Assembly: GCA_047639615.1 (NCBI GenBank)
Contig: JBLIOL010000283.1
Location: 1 to 7,309 of the forward strand
Origin: CAYWNK01 sp047639615
GTDB taxonomy: Bacteria; Planctomycetota; UBA1135; GCA-002686595
Reading direction: 5' to 3'
DNA length: 7,309 nt
The translations under genes were made by a program, and so were the position numbers. Positions 1-6,675 of the stretch are shown one piece after another. Under the pieces are notes generated by a model. It ran no database searches and had not been told where the DNA came from. It saw only the letters and a list, made by a program, of their open reading frames with translations. Position 1 is the stretch's first letter. Each line of letters opens with the position of its first letter.

Positions 1-760
1 CAGCTAGCAGCTCGCCAAAGGGATCGACGATGCAGCTTCCGCCGCGGATCAGCACGCTGTCCGGGTCCGTGCCCAGGTTGGTGGGGAAGTCGTCGGGGTA
101 GTCGGCGCGCGTGGCGAACTGGCAGGATGAGAGTACGAAGCAGCGCCCTTCCACCGCGATGTGGCGCATGCTCGGCACCCACACATCGCGGTCGTCCACG
201 GTGGAGGCGCAGTACCACTGCACGCCCTTGGCGTAGAGCGAGGTGCGCAGCAGGGGCATGTAGTTTTCCCAGCAGATCGCCGATCCGATGCGTCCTACGT
301 CCGTTTCGACCACCGGCAGGGTCGAACCATCGCCGCGGCCCCAAATGAGCCGCTCCATGCCGGTCGGCACGAGCTTGCGGTGCCTGGCCAGGAACTCGCC
401 GGAGGGCGCGAACATGGCCGTGCAGCAGAAGAGCGTGCCGCCGCTGCGCTCGATCAGGCCGATCACCAGGTGCACCCCATGGCGCTCTGCGATAGCACCG
501 ATGCGCTGCGCGTGCTCGCCGTCGAGGTCCACGGAGCCTTCGTAGTAGCGCCGCCACATTTCGCGGCCCGCGTCGTCGCGCGTGCCGACCCGTGCGCCGA
601 AGTCGAGACCGGCCGGGTACGACCCGAGGAAGGCCTCGGGCAGGACCACGAGCTGGGCGCCTTGCTCTGCCGCTTCAGCTACGAGCCTGTCCGCCTTCTC
701 GAGCGAGGCGTCCAGGTCGAAGCCGACGGAGGCGGCTTGAACCACCGCTACACGCGTCAT
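1..760 (-). CDS. Nitrilase (carbon-nitrogen hydrolase superfamily), C-terminus beyond the left edge
   Basis: The frame starts at an ATG (758-760) and stays open to the window edge, giving 253 codons. Nitrilases hydrolyse organic nitriles to the carboxylic acid and ammonia in the cytoplasm. The complete catalytic triad is visible: Glu42 in LPEAFLGSYPAG, Lys129 in HRKLVPTGMERLIWG and the nucleophile Cys163 in AICWENYMPLLR. Other blocks typical of true nitrilases, rather than of amidases or the Nit/Fhit branch, are GRGDGSTLPVVE (141-152) and VPSMRHIAVEGRCFVLSS (195-212). Family members usually have about 310-350 residues, so roughly 60-90 residues should lie off the edge. The start fits the usual nitrilase N-terminus (TRVAVVQAAS). 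An AGGT lies 8 nt upstream, inside one arm of the inverted repeat at 765-925. The gene is last in the visible minus-strand series. The substrate cannot be read from sequence, and a related cyanide-degrading or cyanoalanine enzyme is possible. Confidence 0.93.
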   Translation of the reverse strand, partial: MTRVAVVQAASVGFDLDASLEKADRLVAEAAEQGAQLVVLPEAFLGSYPAGLDFGARVGTRDDAGREMWRRYYEGSVDLDGEHAQRIGAIAERHGVHLVIGLIERSGGTLFCCTAMFAPSGEFLARHRKLVPTGMERLIWGRGDGSTLPVVETDVGRIGSAICWENYMPLLRTSLYAKGVQWYCASTVDDRDVWVPSMRHIAVEGRCFVLSSCQFATRADYPDDFPTNLGTDPDSVLIRGGSCIVDPFGELLA

Positions 761-764
761 GCCC

Positions 765-925
765 AGTGACCTGCGCCAAGGGTTCGTGTGAATTGTTCGG
801 CCCCATTCGACCTCTCGCAGCGTTGCGACAACTCGAAGTAGCTACGGTTACGCCAGCGTTGCCGCGCCAGCTGAGAGAACGAATGGATCTCGAACAAGTC
901 ACACAAACTCTTGGCGCAGGTCACT
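765..925. repeat. Long imperfect inverted repeat filling the gap upstream of the nitrilase gene
   Basis: The two arms, 765-832 and 858-925, are reverse complements with few interruptions. The outer 16 bp (765-780 with 910-925) match perfectly. Pairing continues through 782-784, 786-791, 793-799, 803-809, 812-816, 819-821 and 825-832, broken by single mismatches (785, 792), small internal loops and short bulges. The central 25 nt (833-857) include the 8-bp palindrome gtagctac at 838-845. A 9-bp direct repeat, cagcgttgc, also occurs at 818-826 and 854-862. As RNA, either strand would fold into one long hairpin. One end touches the stop codon of the upstream gene (924-926) and the other lies 4 nt from the nitrilase ATG. 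No T-run follows the stem, so it does not look like an intrinsic terminator. It may be a palindromic mobile element of MITE or REP type, or a leader structure; neither is proven. Confidence 0.85.
769..772 (-). promoter_or_regulatory. Weak ribosome binding site of the nitrilase gene, inside the hairpin arm
   Basis: On the minus strand AGGT, within CAGGTC, ends 8 nt before the nitrilase ATG. It can pair with four bases of the usual anti-Shine-Dalgarno sequence. It lies wholly inside the perfectly paired outer 16 bp of the inverted repeat, so a folded transcript would hide it. The match is short and could be chance. Confidence 0.4.
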
Positions 926-3371
926 AGCGGCCCTGGCTGGAGACGTTGCGCGCGTTGTCGCTGACGCTCGGTAGGGCCAGCAGGCGCTTGGATTCCTTGA
1001 GCAGGAACTCGGTGTCCATGAAGGGCTCGTAGGAGATGTCCTGCCAGCGCACCTTGCCCTTGCCGTCCACCAGGAAGGTGCCGTGCAGGGGCATGTCCTC
1101 GAAGTCGTCGTAGGCGCGGTAGAGCTTGAACAGGTCGAGGTCCGCGTTCGAGAGAATCGGGAAGGGGTAGATCTGCTCGCGGTCCTCGCCCTCACCTTCG
1201 GCCTCGGCCAGTTCGGCCACCGTGTTGGTGCCGATGGTCACGATCTCGATGCCGGCGCTGCGGAAGTCCTCGACCGCGGGCTCCAAGGCCTGCAGTTGTT
1301 CGACGCAGTGTACGCAGCCGAAGCCTAGGAAGAAGACCACCAGGACCGGACGGCCTTCGTAATCGGAGAGCGAGACGTCCTTTCCGAGGCCATCCTGAGC
1401 GGTCCAGGGCAAGGCCTCGGGCGGCGTCCAACGGATGGGGCCCAGGGTGGCCAGGTCGGGGCGCTCGCCGATGTCCTCGCGGGTGCTTACGGGGGTGCGC
1501 CAATCCGCGGGCAGCTCGCGCAACTTGGCCAGGGGAGCGAGGCGCTCGAAGACCGGCATGTCGAGGTTCGCGCGCGAGCTGTATTCGCGCAGGGCGTCGA
1601 AGGTCTCGAGGGCTTCCTCTTGCTTGTCGAGGGAAGCGAGTACGTGAGCCAGGTTGGCCGTGAAGTAGATACGGCCGTCACGCTTCTCGATGGCCTTGCG
1701 CGCGAGCTTCTCGGCTTTCTCGTTCAGGTCAGCCTCTAAGCAGAAGCGAGCCAGGTGAGCCTTCTCGAAGCCGCGTTTTTCGAGGATGGCTATGTTCTCT
1801 TCGACGTGCTCGCCGGCCAGCACGGCTTCGAGCGCAATGAGGGATTCGATCTTGTCGCGCAGGCCACTGAGCTCGGTCTGGTAGGTCTTGATGACGGCCT
1901 GCATGCCTTCCATGACCTCGGTCTTGCTCTCCTCAGCCTCGATGGACTCATCCTCGGCCTTGGTGATGGCTTCGGAGCGGCGCACCTTGGCCTCGGCAAG
2001 CAGCTCTTCCATCCGCGCCACCTGGGCGTCGAAGCCGTCCAGGTCGCCGCGGTAGGCATGCGCCTTGCCGAGCACGTAGGCCCGTTGGACCTTGTCGCCA
2101 TCGTCGTCCGAGGGCTCCAAGTACATGCTGCTGCAGAGCGCCACTAGCTCGTCCCACTGCTCGTAGAGCTCAAGTGTTTCCAGCAGGCGGCGTCGGCCCC
2201 AGAAGGCACTGCAGCCGCCCTTGTCCAAGCGGTTGTACTTGGGGTGGCGCGGCAGCTCGATCATATTCTTGGCCAGGTCCACCGACTCGGCCACGCGCCC
2301 GTGATGGCGCAAGCTGCGCGTGAGCCACTCATTGTTGTGGGCGAAGTTGTGGGTCTGGTCCGGCAGCACGCGATCGCGGATCATGGCCGCATGGTCCACG
2401 CGGGCGGATGCCTCCTGTTGCCAGGCGGCGTCCGAGTGGCGGCCAAGGCGCGCGAAGATGTGCCCGCTCATGTGCCACATGTGCGCGATGCCGGGCCAGG
2501 CTTGACCGTTGCGCGCGGCGGAGTTCACCACGAACTCGGCCGAGTCGGCCGCATCCCAGAGGTGGATTCGGTAGTGGTGGGCCGGGTGATTGGGTTGGAC
2601 CGCGAAGATCTGGTCCAGGATCGCTTCGTTGGCGTGCCGGCTGGTGGTGGCATGGCCGAAGCGCCGGTTCATCCACAGGCGATTGACCAGCAGGGCTTTG
2701 GCTTCAATGTCATCGGGGTAGGCCCAGATGATGGACTCGTAGTCGTGCACCAGTTTCTGGGCGGCCTTCTTCTGCTCGTCGCGGCGCTTGTCCGACTCCT
2801 TCTTTTTCTCCTCGGGGGTGCGTAGATCCTTCTTCGGCTTCTTCGACTTCGCGTCCTTGGAGTCCTTGGAGTCCTTTTCCTCCTCCTTGTCATCCTCGTC
2901 TTGCTTCTCGATCACCTTGTCGGCTTCGTAGAAGCGAGCCAGCGAATCGATGTAGAGCTTCTCGCGCTCGTCGGCGTGCTCGCGCCTGGACCAAGCTTCA
3001 TTGGCGAAGCCCGTCGCGCGTTCCTTGTTGTCCACGTTGGCCATGGCCATGCCCCAGTAAGCCATGGCGCAGTCCGGGTCGTTGGCGGCCACCTGGCGGA
3101 AGGTGCGCTCGGCTTCGAAGTACCAGAAGCCGTGCAGTTGACCGATGCCCTGGTTGAAGAAGGCCTGGGTGTCGACGTGCTTCGCGGTGACCGGGAACTG
3201 CACGCTCGCCGGACGGTCCATGAGGTAGGCCGCTTGGCGCGGACCCTCGTTGAACACTTCGCCGTGGCTGGAGTGGCCTTCCGGAACGTCGTCCTCGGGT
3301 TCTTGAGCGTGGGAGATTCCCACGAGGCCGAGGCAGAGGAAGGGCAGAACGGCGTAGTGATGGAGACTCAT
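924..3371 (-). CDS. Secreted TPR-repeat protein with C-terminal redoxin (AhpC/TSA, thioredoxin-fold) domain
   Basis: The ATG at 3369-3371 gives 815 residues. It was chosen over the upstream TTG (3464) because it opens directly with a Sec signal peptide: a hydrophobic core at residues 7-19 and likely cleavage at SHA|Q (22/23). The mature N-terminus has helical repeats with FNQGIGQLHGFWYFEAERTF (72-91) and DCAMAYWGMAMANV, a pattern I associate with planctomycete TPR proteins. A Lys/Glu/Asp-rich low-complexity insert spans about 156-205. His-rich conserved blocks follow: HPAHHYRIHLW (262-272) and HMWHMSGHIFARLG (297-310). A predicted coiled-coil insertion covers about 447-521. The final part, about 641-815, is a redoxin domain with FFLGFGCVHCVEQL, giving a CxxC pair at Cys686 and Cys689, plus a later GTFLVDGKGKVRW strand pair. 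It probably acts in the periplasm or outside the cell in thiol-disulfide or peroxide chemistry. The exact reaction is unknown. Stop TAG at 924-926 is immediately followed by TGA. Confidence 0.9.
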   Translation of the reverse strand: MSLHHYAVLPFLCLGLVGISHAQEPEDDVPEGHSSHGEVFNEGPRQAAYLMDRPASVQFPVTAKHVDTQAFFNQGIGQLHGFWYFEAERTFRQVAANDPDCAMAYWGMAMANVDNKERATGFANEAWSRREHADEREKLYIDSLARFYEADKVIEKQDEDDKEEEKDSKDSKDAKSKKPKKDLRTPEEKKKESDKRRDEQKKAAQKLVHDYESIIWAYPDDIEAKALLVNRLWMNRRFGHATTSRHANEAILDQIFAVQPNHPAHHYRIHLWDAADSAEFVVNSAARNGQAWPGIAHMWHMSGHIFARLGRHSDAAWQQEASARVDHAAMIRDRVLPDQTHNFAHNNEWLTRSLRHHGRVAESVDLAKNMIELPRHPKYNRLDKGGCSAFWGRRRLLETLELYEQWDELVALCSSMYLEPSDDDGDKVQRAYVLGKAHAYRGDLDGFDAQVARMEELLAEAKVRRSEAITKAEDESIEAEESKTEVMEGMQAVIKTYQTELSGLRDKIESLIALEAVLAGEHVEENIAILEKRGFEKAHLARFCLEADLNEKAEKLARKAIEKRDGRIYFTANLAHVLASLDKQEEALETFDALREYSSRANLDMPVFERLAPLAKLRELPADWRTPVSTREDIGERPDLATLGPIRWTPPEALPWTAQDGLGKDVSLSDYEGRPVLVVFFLGFGCVHCVEQLQALEPAVEDFRSAGIEIVTIGTNTVAELAEAEGEGEDREQIYPFPILSNADLDLFKLYRAYDDFEDMPLHGTFLVDGKGKVRWQDISYEPFMDTEFLLKESKRLLALPSVSDNARNVSSQGR
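2853..2876. repeat. Short 9-bp tandem repeat in the TPR-redoxin gene
   Basis: The unit gtccttgga occurs at 2853-2861 and 2862-2870, followed by a partial copy (gtcctt) at 2871-2876. On the minus strand it encodes the repeating tripeptide Lys-Asp-Ser in KDSKDSKDAK (residues 166-175), inside the charged low-complexity insert. The period is three codons, so copy-number change would keep the reading frame. Confidence 0.75.
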
Positions 3372-3479
3372 GCTTGGCGACCTGGCGGCTCGCGGGGTGG
3401 AGGAAAGTCCGGTCCAGCAAGATATTGCATGGGGAGCAATCTGGCGCGTGCGAACCCTGGTCAACCGGTCACAAGTATG
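3372..3479 (-). other. Intergenic region between the sulfatase and TPR-redoxin genes
   Basis: This 108-bp gap is one of the two spacers long enough to hold a promoter within the series. On the minus strand a TTGACC hexamer is followed 17 nt later by GATTGC, a poor -10 match, so a promoter here is only a possibility. A small inverted repeat attgc/gcaat (3424-3428 and 3436-3440, 7-nt loop) has no T-run after it and is not a convincing terminator. A TTG at 3462-3464 is in frame with the downstream gene, but the peptide it would add lacks signal-peptide character. Confidence 0.5.
3380..3383 (-). promoter_or_regulatory. Weak ribosome binding site of the TPR-redoxin gene
   Basis: AGGT, within CAGGTC on the minus strand, lies 8 nt before the ATG at 3371. 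The nitrilase gene has the same hexamer at the same spacing. This supports the start that opens with the signal peptide. No better Shine-Dalgarno match was seen. Confidence 0.4.
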
Positions 3480-4877
3480 TCAGCGGCGCACGAAGCCCTG
3501 CACGCGCTCTTGGTCATAGCGCTCCAGGCTGTGCTTACGCCACATGGGCGCAGACTGCCAAATAGGTACGGGCAGTTCCGATTCCCAGGTTTCAAGTCGT
3601 TGGCGCAGGGCCCGGAGCTTGTCCGGGTGCTGCTCGGCGAGATCCTGGTGTTCGCCAATGTCCGTACTTAAGTCGAAGAGCCAGTGCTCTCCGGCGGGGG
3701 TGCGCACCAGTTTCCAGTCGCCTACACGCACGGCCGCGCCCCAGTTGAGTTTCCAGAAGAGCGCTGCGTGGGGCCGGCCCTGCGCCTTGCCGCTGAGATA
3801 GGGCAGAAGGTCGACCCCATCCAGTGCTGCAGCGCCTTCGTCTTCGACCCAGCGGCCGGTCGCTGCCACGAAGGTGGGCAGTAGGTCGAGGCTGATGATC
3901 GGCTGCTCGTAGACCGAGCCAGCGCCTAGCACAGCCGGCCAACGCATGGCGCAGGGCACGCGGTTGCCGCCCTCCAAACAGGTGCCCTTGGTCCCGCGCA
4001 GGGGTGCATTGAGCGAGGCGTTGTAGGGCATAGCGCCGCCGTTGTCGTTGGTGAAGACCACCAGCGTGTTCGCGGCAAGCCCGAGCTCTTCAAGCTTGGC
4101 CAAGACCTTGCCGATGTTGTCATCCAAGGAGCGCGTCATGGCCGCGTTGATGGCACGCTCTTCGGTCTCGAAGTGTTCGCGTGCTTCGACCAAGTAGTCG
4201 GGCCTAGCGTGCAGCGGCCCGTGCGGCGCATTGAAGGACAGGTAGAGGAAGAAGGGCTCAGCCTTGTGGCGTTCGATGAACCCCACGGCCTCGTCTCCAA
4301 AGGCATCCGTCAGGTAGGGCAGCGTGCTGGTATCCACCTCGCGATAATTCGAGACGATCGACTTAGCCTTGCCGGGCCTATAGGTGCTGCTCCCACCGAG
4401 CATGCCGAAGAACTCATCGAAGCCGCGCTGCTCCGGCTGGAACTGCGGCAGCTTGCCCAAGTGCCACTTGCCGATCACGCCCGTCGCATACCCGCGCTCC
4501 TTAAGCTCATCCGCCATGGTGCGCTCCCCAACGGGCAACCCGCGCATCTCCGCCGCGACCTTTTCATCCGGCATCCCCGGCAGGTTGTACTCATGACCAA
4601 AGCGCTGCTGATAACGCCCCGTCAGCAAGCCCGCCCGCGAGGGACTACACACCGACGCGCTCACATAGGCATTCGTGAAGCGCACCCCACCCGTCGCGAT
4701 CGAGTCGATGTGCGGCGTGGCGTGCGATCCACTGCCCTGAAAACCGAAGTCCGCGTACCCCGCATCGTCAGCAAATAGCAGCACGATATTGGGCGGCCCC
4801 TCAGGCATCTCCTGGGATGGCGCCTGGGGCGCCTGGAAGCTGAACAGACCGAGAACGAGTAGCAAGGAAGCGCGCAT
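3480..4877 (-). CDS. Secreted sulfatase, arylsulfatase A type (family S1)
   Basis: The protein has 465 residues, a usual length for S1 sulfatases. A hydrophobic stretch at 3-15 (ASLLLVLGLFSF) is a signal peptide, so it should act in the periplasm or outside. It would hydrolyse sulfate esters, probably on a sulfated carbohydrate. The calcium site begins with Asp37 and Asp38 in LLFADDAGYADFG. Cys77 in SVCSPSRAGLLTG fits the PROSITE sulfatase signature and would be converted to formylglycine, with Arg81 next to it. Further active-site residues are Lys137 and His139 (GKWHLG), His219 (NAPHGP), Asp278 and Asn279 (TNDNG) and Lys297 (RGTKG). All key residues are present. The ATG lies 4 nt after the stop of the cytochrome gene with no clear Shine-Dalgarno sequence, so translation is probably coupled. 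No maturase (FGE or anSME) is in the window; it would have to be encoded elsewhere. The substrate and S1 subfamily cannot be assigned by eye. Confidence 0.95.
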   Translation of the reverse strand: MRASLLLVLGLFSFQAPQAPSQEMPEGPPNIVLLFADDAGYADFGFQGSGSHATPHIDSIATGGVRFTNAYVSASVCSPSRAGLLTGRYQQRFGHEYNLPGMPDEKVAAEMRGLPVGERTMADELKERGYATGVIGKWHLGKLPQFQPEQRGFDEFFGMLGGSSTYRPGKAKSIVSNYREVDTSTLPYLTDAFGDEAVGFIERHKAEPFFLYLSFNAPHGPLHARPDYLVEAREHFETEERAINAAMTRSLDDNIGKVLAKLEELGLAANTLVVFTNDNGGAMPYNASLNAPLRGTKGTCLEGGNRVPCAMRWPAVLGAGSVYEQPIISLDLLPTFVAATGRWVEDEGAAALDGVDLLPYLSGKAQGRPHAALFWKLNWGAAVRVGDWKLVRTPAGEHWLFDLSTDIGEHQDLAEQHPDKLRALRQRLETWESELPVPIWQSAPMWRKHSLERYDQERVQGFVRR

Positions 4878-4884
4878 GCGCTCA
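4875..4884 (-). promoter_or_regulatory. Near-contiguous stop/start junction between the cytochrome and sulfatase genes
   Basis: The cytochrome stop TGA (4882-4884) is followed by four bases (GCGC) and then the sulfatase ATG (4875-4877). There is no recognisable Shine-Dalgarno sequence in the last codons of the cytochrome gene. This spacing suggests co-transcription and reinitiation by the same ribosomes. Confidence 0.65.
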
Positions 4885-6675
4885 GTATGCGGGATCTACG
4901 CTCGTTGCGGCGGAGCGCCAGCGACTGGCTTGGGTGGGGTTGCCGGAGGCTTGGTACCACTCGGCTAGTTTGCTGGCTAGGGCGGCGCTTGGGCGGATCC
5001 AGAAGGCGGCTTCTAGGTCGGCGGCCATGCCGGCGGTGTTGCCGCTGGCCAGACGCAGGATGGCGCGGTTGCGTAGGGCACCTTCGGCTTTGGGGTAACG
5101 CGCGATGACCTTGTCGAGGATGTTGAGGCCCTCCTGGGTGCGTTCGCTGCCTTGGAGGATTAGCGCCAGGTTGATGGCGCTCTGGGCGTGGTCTGGGTCG
5201 ATGGTGAAGGCGGCGCGGTAGGCGTCTTCCGCTTCCTCGATGCGGCCGGCGTGTTCCAAGAGCAAGCCGCGCGCGTGGTGCACATTGGGTAGCACGGCCG
5301 ACTGCGAGCCCAAGGGCTTGTCGAGGTAGGTGCTGGCGCGCTGCTCGTGACCGCGGCCGCCGAGGGCCAGTAGCCAGAGACCGGGGTCTTCCGAGTAGGC
5401 CGGCGGGTCTTCGCCGGGCCAACTGAAGAGGCGCCAATCAGCACTTGGGCTCTCTTCTACGCGCAAGCGATTCGCCGGCGTCGGGCCGCGACCACGGGGC
5501 GCGTCGCGGCGAATGTAGTGGTCGTGGATCTGCACCTCGGCTACGTCGAAGACACCCATGCGTGGCATGTGGCAGCTGGCGCAATCCTGTTGCGCGCGTT
5601 GCTCGGCAGGCGTGGCGCAAGCTTCGGGCGTGTGGCACTGGGCGCAGGCGTTGCGCACGGCGCGACGGTTGGCAAAGTCGCCTGCGGGCGAGTGCAGGGA
5701 TAGGTGCGGGTCGTGGCAGGTGCTGCAGTCCATTTCGGGGGACTGCGTAAAGCAAGGCGAGAGGGCCAGGCGCTCTACCTGGGAGACGAAGCCGATCTCG
5801 TCGGTGGCCTTGGCGGCCACGAAGATAGCGCGTGCGTCGAGCAGGTCGCCGCCGACTTTGGGCAGACCGTGGGCACCGGATTCGAGCTCGATACTGGCGT
5901 CACCTTGTAAGTGGCAGGCGGCGCAGACGGAGACCCGTTGGAGGCGCGTGAGGGTGCTCAGATCTGTGAGCCCGCTGGCTACCGGATCGGAGCCTTGCAG
6001 GGCCGTTTGCGTGGCAGCGTGTTGCTCGACCTGGCCGTGGCAGGCGCCGCAGGAAATGCCCTTGGGCGACCACTCGGCAGGGTCGGGGCCGAGGTCCTCG
6101 GGCCAGCTGGGATCCGGCAGGTCGTCCGTGTGGCAGCGCAGGCAATCCGCACCTATGGGGGAGTTGAAGCGCGTGCCGGCCGTCATGGAGTTGCCCGGTG
6201 CGAGGGCCGCGTGCCGGCCGGCTTCCGATTGGAGCACTTCCAAGGGGGCGAAGGCCATGAGCGGTCCAACGGCAGCGGCGTAGGAGCGGTCGTGCTCGCC
6301 CGAACCGATCGCGAAGGCCAGGGCGCTGGGGCGCGCATAGGCCGTGTGCTCGCGGTGGGTCTCGACCAGTAGCGGCGTACCCTCCGGCGAACGGGCGAAG
6401 GCGTAGCGGTAGCCGGCTGCGTCTTCGACCGGATCGAGTTGGGTTAGGGGCGCGAATTCAGCCGGTTCCACGGGGCCGAGGGTGCGCGCCATGCCCGAGC
6501 TCGAGTAGCTGCGTGCGATCTCTGGATGGCAGTTGCGGCAGGCCGCGCCGTGCTGGGTTTGGGCCGGGGCTACCCAGGCATCCGCATGGGTTGCGGCGGG
6601 CAGAACTGCGGAGCTCTCCCCGCAGCCCGCTAGCAGCAGCGCGCCGAGGAAGAGTCCGCTGCGGAATGCGCTCAC
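4882..6675 (-). CDS. Heptaheme c-type cytochrome lipoprotein with C-terminal TPR repeats
   Basis: Starting at GTG (6673-6675) the protein has 597 residues and begins with an ideal lipoprotein signal: basic Arg5, a hydrophobic core and lipobox LAGC with lipidated Cys18. An upstream in-frame TTG (6709-6711) would add 12 residues inside the metH gene and is less likely. Seven CxxCH heme-attachment motifs start at Cys46 (CRNCH), 178 (CLRCH), 209 (CGACH), 251 (CAACH), 317 (CSTCH), 344 (CAQCH) and 365 (CASCH). About 132 residues separate hemes 1 and 2. After the last motif, HMPRMG and HDHYIRR resemble the end of the multiheme module in cytochrome c554/nitrite-reductase-like families, where such His residues can be heme ligands. 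From about 466 to 595 there are roughly four TPR-like helix pairs (for example HHARGLLLEHAGRIEEAEDAY). It is likely a membrane-anchored periplasmic electron carrier or a heme enzyme whose TPR tail binds a partner. The partner and substrate are unknown. Confidence 0.9.
   Translation of the reverse strand: MSAFRSGLFLGALLLAGCGESSAVLPAATHADAWVAPAQTQHGAACRNCHPEIARSYSSSGMARTLGPVEPAEFAPLTQLDPVEDAAGYRYAFARSPEGTPLLVETHREHTAYARPSALAFAIGSGEHDRSYAAAVGPLMAFAPLEVLQSEAGRHAALAPGNSMTAGTRFNSPIGADCLRCHTDDLPDPSWPEDLGPDPAEWSPKGISCGACHGQVEQHAATQTALQGSDPVASGLTDLSTLTRLQRVSVCAACHLQGDASIELESGAHGLPKVGGDLLDARAIFVAAKATDEIGFVSQVERLALSPCFTQSPEMDCSTCHDPHLSLHSPAGDFANRRAVRNACAQCHTPEACATPAEQRAQQDCASCHMPRMGVFDVAEVQIHDHYIRRDAPRGRGPTPANRLRVEESPSADWRLFSWPGEDPPAYSEDPGLWLLALGGRGHEQRASTYLDKPLGSQSAVLPNVHHARGLLLEHAGRIEEAEDAYRAAFTIDPDHAQSAINLALILQGSERTQEGLNILDKVIARYPKAEGALRNRAILRLASGNTAGMAADLEAAFWIRPSAALASKLAEWYQASGNPTQASRWRSAATSVDPAY
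6672..6675 (-). promoter_or_regulatory. Four-base GTGA overlap of the metH stop and cytochrome start
   Basis: On the minus strand GTGA contains the GTG start of the cytochrome (6673-6675) and the TGA stop of metH (6672-6674). Such overlaps usually mean translational coupling. The peptide read from this GTG is a compact lipoprotein signal sequence, which supports this start over the TTG further upstream. Only CAGG lies just before it, too close to be a normal ribosome binding site. Confidence 0.7.

Noticed and set aside
161..769. A 202-codon plus-strand open frame over the nitrilase region
   Set aside because: It lies antisense to a nitrilase with all catalytic motifs. Its translation shows no recognisable domain, and long antisense frames are common in high-GC genes.
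765..925. The inverted repeat as an intrinsic terminator
   Set aside because: It is far longer than a normal terminator stem, and neither side of the stem is followed by a run of T.
1299..1325. CVHC in the redoxin domain as a heme-binding site
   Set aside because: The residue after the second Cys is Val, not His, so it is not a CxxCH motif. The surrounding fold is a redoxin.
3424..3440. Small attgc/gcaat hairpin as a terminator after the sulfatase gene
   Set aside because: It has only five base pairs, low GC in the stem and no T-run.
3372..3464. N-terminal extension of the TPR-redoxin protein from a TTG at 3464
   Set aside because: The extra 31 residues would bury a clear signal peptide, and TTG is a rare start.
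2901..3671. A 256-codon plus-strand open frame
   Set aside because: It runs antisense through the signal-peptide end of the TPR-redoxin gene and the end of the sulfatase gene, both strongly supported. No motif was seen in it.
4661..5437. A 258-codon minus-strand frame across the cytochrome and sulfatase junction
   Set aside because: It is very rich in Arg and Pro and is out of frame with two convincing genes. It is a typical high-GC shadow.
5558..6283. A 241-codon plus-strand open frame
   Set aside because: It is antisense to the heme-motif region of the cytochrome. Its Cys- and Trp-rich content is the mirror of the CxxCH codons.
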